From contig JAAEAF010001578.1 of NCBI GenBank assembly GCA_011037195.1, forward strand, positions 1-64,000: a DNA stretch of 64,000 nucleotides, read 5' to 3'. The notes under the pieces were generated by a model, which saw only the letters and a list, made by a program, of their open reading frames with translations, made no database searches and had not been told where the DNA came from. This stretch comes from Triatoma infestans (Eukaryota > Arthropoda > Insecta > Hemiptera > Reduviidae). Shown piece after piece: positions 60,086 through 64,000 of this stretch (its first letter is position 1; the number at the start of each line of letters is the position of its first letter). The position numbers and the translations under genes are program-made.

Positions 60086-62220
60086 GTAATTTTCTTAACG
60101 ACTAATTTCTTATCATTTAGGGTTATTGTTCTAATTTCTAAATTGTGTTACTTCTTTTTATATTTCAGTAAACTAACCTCTTCAGTTAGAATAAAAATAA
60201 AAAATGCAATAAAACAATAGTTTAACTTTTAAATATATAATTTTTAATAATTATTTACGTGATTTAATCTTGATATCCATCGTTGGTGCTATTAATTGTG
60301 TTGTAAACTTTACTGAGAATAGTTCCTAATTTTTTTATAAATGAAAACTTTTGTCACTAATATTCTGTTATTTATAAAACAACCTTGCTATCCAATTTGT
60401 GTATTTCAGGTTCACCTAAAATAGTGATATTTTCTATATTTTATTAATTATCTCGTTGATCGTTTCGTTACTTTGCTTAAATATAGGTATCATTCTAGAT
60501 CACATTTATAATATGATATGATAAATGTGAACACCGAAGTGAACAAAATAATTTTATTGCTTTAAATATCTTACTATGTTAAAGAAACATTTCCCTAAAT
60601 ATAATTTATGCCTATTTATTCGCATCTCGCCGAATAATGGCTTAGTTTTGTGCTTATTTTTAAAAGAATTGTATTGCTGCCTAAACATAAGTTATGTTTA
60701 ATTTTTATATTTGATTAGAGTAGATGTCTAAATATTACACTTTCTTTATATTCAAAATATTTACCTTTAATCACGATCTCAGATTTGCCGGCTTGCGGTT
60801 GATACGCTAAAAATTAAAAGGGAGGCTATATCACTTGTTGGTTTATATTATTGGTGGAGGGATAAAGCATTGCTTTCATCCTGTTGAATTTGCTTCCATA
60901 GCAACCCATAAATAAAAGTTTTTTAAGGGATAGCCGCAGTATGGCACTCTTTTCCAGCTTATTGGTACACTTCTACATTTTCGTTAAGTTGACAAGTTTT
61001 TTTTTTTGTAATTTAGCTTCATTATATTTTAGCCCGGAAGCTCACAGATATGATCCTAAACCTCATCTTACTCGACCAGTAACCGATACGATAGATCTTA
61101 CAGCGTTTGATTATACGACTAGCGATTGTAACACACTTCGCAGGCCTAAAAAACCTAGGACTACACAATTTGACTACAGGTATGTCCCTTAACACACTAA
61201 AACCATCAAAATTGAAAATAAATTTTAATAAACCAAACGATTAAATTATTATTATTATTATTTTGATAGAAGTAGTTTTACTGGAATTCTGAAAAGTTTT
61301 GTTTGAAATTTTTATTTCCTTCTTTTTGATAGTAGTCGAGGTGTAAGGAATGATGCATCTTTGGTCCCACCAATTAGGCAGACTGCTTCCATTTTCAAAC
61401 AGCCTGTTACAGTATATAAAACGCAAGAAGGCAAAGTTAAAACAGATTTTAAACATGGCCCTCAGGAAAAACCAAAACAGGTAATTTAGTAAAGAAAATA
61501 ATGAGTTTTTTTAAAAACCGTAAGGTTTTCTAAAATTATTCTGCTATTATGTTATAGTTATTTTGGGAAAAACGACTTGAGGGTTTGCGAGCCAGTGATA
61601 AAGATGGTTGTGAGGTAGATGCAATGGAATTGCCAAAATCTTTACGTCCAGTTGGACCTAACGTTGGAGAAGAAACTCTTCTACAATCTGTAGCCACAGC
61701 ACTGCATGTATTGTCTCAACCTATTACTGGTCAGACAGCATCCAGGGCAGCTCTAGCTAAAGACCCTGGTATATACATAAATCCTGAACAACCATTGGTA
61801 CAGGTAACTATTTTTTTTTTCATTCGCAAATCCAATTTTGGGAAACTAGAAAGAAAATCATTGTCTTGGTCCCTTAGAGCGGTTGGTACAAATTGAGTTA
61901 ATCGAGTTACTCAAGATTTGTATGGTATACGAATATAATATACATTATACAATTTAATTGTTGTATGTCACCTTACATTTGTATTCCTTCCTTACAAAAT
62001 TACTTCCTAGAAGAATGGTATTAGAAATTAATGTAATATTATCAAGTCTAGGGGCCGTATCTCTTGAAAGGAATTCTGGACTTTCGGAATAGAATTTACC
62101 AAACTCTTCAAGTTGTTGAATATTTTATAGAAATTGTGAAGATTGATTATGTTACAATAAAAATTTAACTTTACTAAATCGCAGGCTTTTACCATACGTC
62201 TCCATCTTCAAAGTACCTAG
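59970..62220 (+). CDS. MBD2/3: Methyl-CpG-binding domain protein, MBD2/3 type (5 exons)
   Basis: Nuclear chromatin protein of the MBD2/MBD3 family, normally the NuRD (Mi-2 deacetylase) subunit; MBD2 binds methylated CpG. Five exons splice in phase to 230 residues. The MBD (about residues 10-70) reads SLPKVWQREEAIRKSGFSSG then IDVSFYSPEAHRYDPKP and TIDLTAFDY. The diagnostic MBD2/3 middle and C-terminal domain follows: LVPPIRQTASIFKQPVTVYK, QLFWEKRLEGLRASD, MELPKSLRPVGPNVGEETLL and ALHVLSQPITGQTASRAALA. Two methyl-CpG contact positions look altered (Tyr to Ser, Arg to Asp), and the usual acidic coiled coil after PL-AF is replaced by a short tail and stop. The start codon begins directly at the MBD, as in short family isoforms. 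It is divergent from PGGT1B, about 600 bp away. The family call is very sure; the 3' end is less so. Confidence 0.93.
60086..61032. other. MBD2/3 intron 1, no feature recognised
   Basis: AT-rich intron of 947 bp without recognisable repeats. Confidence 0.45.
61033..61179 (+). CDS. MBD2/3: MBD2/3 exon 2 (MBD C-terminal half)
   Basis: 147 nt, acceptor ttttag, donor GTATGT. It encodes PEAHRYDPKPHLTRPVTDTI and DLTAFDYTTSDCNTLRRPKK. The expected FRSKP is read as YDPKP here, changing a DNA-contact arginine. It ends with AG for the next codon. Confidence 0.93.
61333..61480 (+). CDS. MBD2/3: MBD2/3 exon 3
   Basis: 148 nt, acceptor gatag, donor GTAATT. It encodes SRGVRNDASLVPPIRQTASI and FKQPVTVYKTQEGKVKTDF; PIRQTASIFKQPVT is a signature of MBD2/3. 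An alternative acceptor three bases on (exon start 61336) would drop one Ser. Confidence 0.93.
61558..61803 (+). CDS. MBD2/3: MBD2/3 exon 4 (C-terminal MBD2/3 domain)
   Basis: 246 nt (82 codons), acceptor ttatag, donor GTAACT. It encodes LFWEKRLEGLRASDKDG, AMELPKSLRPVGPNVGEETL, LHVLSQPITGQTASRAALAK and PGIYINPEQPLVQ, all family-conserved. Confidence 0.95.
62185..62220 (+). CDS. MBD2/3: MBD2/3 exon 5, short tail and stop (tentative)
   Basis: 36 nt after acceptor atcgcag. It encodes AFTIRLHLQST and stops at TAG 62218-62220. The AF matches the first two residues after this intron in relatives (AF.VTDEDIR), but the acidic coiled coil that should follow is absent. Either the gene is truncated here or the true last exon lies elsewhere. 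No match to VTDEDIR was seen up to base 64000. Confidence 0.55.
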   Translation, partial: AFTIRLHLQST

Positions 62221-62750
62221 ACATGACTTTATATGATACGCTAACAGACAAGAAAGTACTGAGTACTACACCAACAAACAATATCATCTCATCGGGCCTG
62301 TATCAGATTGGTTCTCTTTCATTTACAGTGTAATGTTATAACGAGCGGTCAATAATTTTACGAACTCCTTCTTCCTTTTTGAGGTGATAGATACCAGTGG
62401 GTGAGTTGGGACCAGGTCGGAGGAACAAATGGAATTACACATGCTTGAGAGAAGTACTTTATGTGCAGAGTGCTAAAACTATGTTCCATCAGGCCTAATA
62501 GATTATAAGTGAGCTTATAATCACAACAAGAAGAGTTCAATTGAAGAATGACCACAAATTGAAGAGCGTCTTTTTATAGGGTCTCAGAAAAAACAAATTA
62601 CGTCTTTCAGTTTACCTGAGTTGATTCCTGGTCATTGCCAAGGGAAATTAATACCCATTACTACGAACTTGTCTACATGAGCTTTATTAGAAAGAGAAAT
62701 ATTTTGTTATAGCGTTAAATTATAAGTTAGATATTATAATAAAACAAATT
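62221..62750. other. MBD2/3 downstream flank
   Basis: No supported coding exon. No VTDEDIR-like coding sequence for an MBD2/3 coiled coil was found here. Confidence 0.4.
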
Positions 62751-63697
62751 ATAATGAGATGTTTGTACGGCAATGGCCAGAGGAGTTTTTAAAGAAAAAG
62801 AATTCTTTGTTGCTCTTCGTTTCGAGTACCATTTGTTGTCCTTCTTCAGCCGCTCTGTAAAATTTATTGGAGAAAATACATTATTGTACAGCATTATGGT
62901 TAAGAAAAAGTGCATAGATTTATAACAAAAAAAGAAAACATCAGAGACATTTTCCGTGGTAGCCCTGCTTCATTTTGTGGTCATCTACCTTTGAAGCAGG
63001 CTACCACGGAAAATGTCTCTGATGCTTTCCAGCTCTGCGGAACCAACCACTACAACAAAATAAGAAAAATTTAAATTAAAGAAATTATAACACAAAAGTG
63101 ACAGAGTAAATTAAATAAAATGATATTAACAATAAGAGAAAATAAAATAGATAAAGATACCTTTAGGGTAGGAGAGAAGAGTACTTTGAGAATGTTGAGA
63201 TTGAAATGAAGAGGGAGTATTTTTAAAAAATTAAAAAACTGTTTAAAAGGTGGGAGAGATAAGAAAAATGTTTATAGTGAGGCGCGGCAATTTTTAAATT
63301 TGGAACCACAAATTAATGGTGAGTGTCTTTTTTAGGGTTACAAAAATATTGTTATAAGTTGAAGTTATGATTCCTTTGTCTTTTTTTAAAATTGATAGAG
63401 TTCGGATGGTGGTGAATTTGTAAGGATTCGTTTAGAAGACATTTTGAATGGTTGGGGTAAGTGGTTAAAATGGAAGGATTATTGAAATCGATGACAGGAT
63501 TAAAAATCAGAACATGTTTAGAGAGAGCAGTGCTGTCAGTGTTTGTGTTAATAATGTGTAGTTCATGTTGTCTGAGTCTTTTTTATAAAAATTGTTTGGA
63601 TTCACTCTACTTTGAAACGTAGTGTAACAAAGAAATTCTTTGTTTATAAAACACTTCTCTGGCCATTGCCATACAAACATCTCATTATAATTTTAAG
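62750..63697. repeat. About 950-bp element with inverted ends carrying hammerhead-like motifs
   Basis: 62750-62820 and 63630-63697 are imperfect inverted repeats (ATTATAATGAGATGTTTGTA, GGCAATGGCCAGAGGAG, AAGAATTCTTTG). Read on the minus strand the left end contains CTGAAGA (62849-62843), a loop region and GAAAC (62823-62819). The right end has the matching GAAACG near 63614. The interior holds the deleted palindrome copy at 62941-63055. Confidence 0.55.
62938..63057. repeat. Palindrome copy 5, core deleted
   Basis: CATCAGAGACATTTTCCGTG and its inverse CACGGAAAATGTCTCTGATG flank a short centre (GTGGTCATCTACC). The outer tail CTTTCCAGCTCTGCGGAACC follows. The ribozyme-like core present in other copies is missing. 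Confidence 0.7.
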
Positions 63698-64000
63698 GCC
63701 TGACGATTTGAATATCATTTTAAAACATATTATATTCAATTCCTCACAGAATATTAGTCGTAGAATAATAGTATTAGTCGTAGTTTTTATATTTAATAAA
63801 TATATTTTTTTCACAATTGTTTTCTTTCTTTGAATATTACATCATTATAGTCCTTGTCTTTAATATCATTTTTTTTTTTTTTAAATCAAATAAATTAATT
63901 ATAAATAGCGTTTCTAACCATTTCAACACGATTTTTTAAAACCTGGGATACGGAATACTGAGGGGAACTGCTGTGTGTCTTTATTCGAAATATTTTATTC
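63698..64000. other. AT-rich sequence to window end
   Basis: Nothing recognised. Confidence 0.4.

Overview
This is arthropod, most likely insect, nuclear DNA. It is AT-rich, the genes are split into short exons with GT-AG introns, and the proteins encoded are typical animal housekeeping and channel proteins. Transposons are mainly insect-type families: mariner, hAT, jockey-like and other non-LTR elements, and tRNA-derived SINEs. No order or species can be fixed from the window.

Three host genes are supported. (1) A TRPM-family cation channel gene lies on the minus strand. Eleven consecutive internal exons (3751-26120) run from the nucleotide-binding-like SLOG region to just before the first membrane segment. 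The 5' exons, the whole channel pore and the C-terminus are not visible. (2) The beta subunit of protein geranylgeranyltransferase type I lies complete on the minus strand in eight exons (51921-59368, 351 aa). (3) A methyl-CpG-binding-domain protein of the MBD2/3 type (a NuRD component) lies on the plus strand in five exons (59970-62220, 230 aa). It is divergent from (2) across about 600 bp, so the two may share a bidirectional promoter. All exon junctions within each gene were checked for phase.

The rest is mostly mobile DNA. TRPM introns (about 1-26 kb) hold three mariner-like pieces of DNA or their relatives nearby, an intact 500-aa hAT transposase with terminal inverted repeats (11.7-14.0 kb), many 5'-truncated non-LTR retrotransposon 3' ends (RNase H and CCHC-like tails), two tRNA-derived SINE families, and many copies of one unclassified repeat. 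From 26 to 52 kb there is no host exon I can recognise. This stretch holds a mariner, retrotransposon relics, a long AT-rich desert (33-42 kb) and a jockey-like element with a complete reverse transcriptase but broken ORF1 and endonuclease (43.3-47.4 kb). A second mariner type sits in the last intron of the geranylgeranyltransferase gene.

The most interesting signal is a dispersed palindromic repeat (1.1, 11.5, 32.8, 37.2 and 62.9 kb). Its arms carry a hammerhead-ribozyme-like core of the kind known from Penelope-like retroelements: CUGANGA, a GGGC/GCCC stem, GAAA, a minimal stem III and a CAUC/GAUG stem I. Also notable is the MBD2/3 protein, which appears to have lost two residues that contact methyl-CpG and ends before the usual C-terminal coiled coil.
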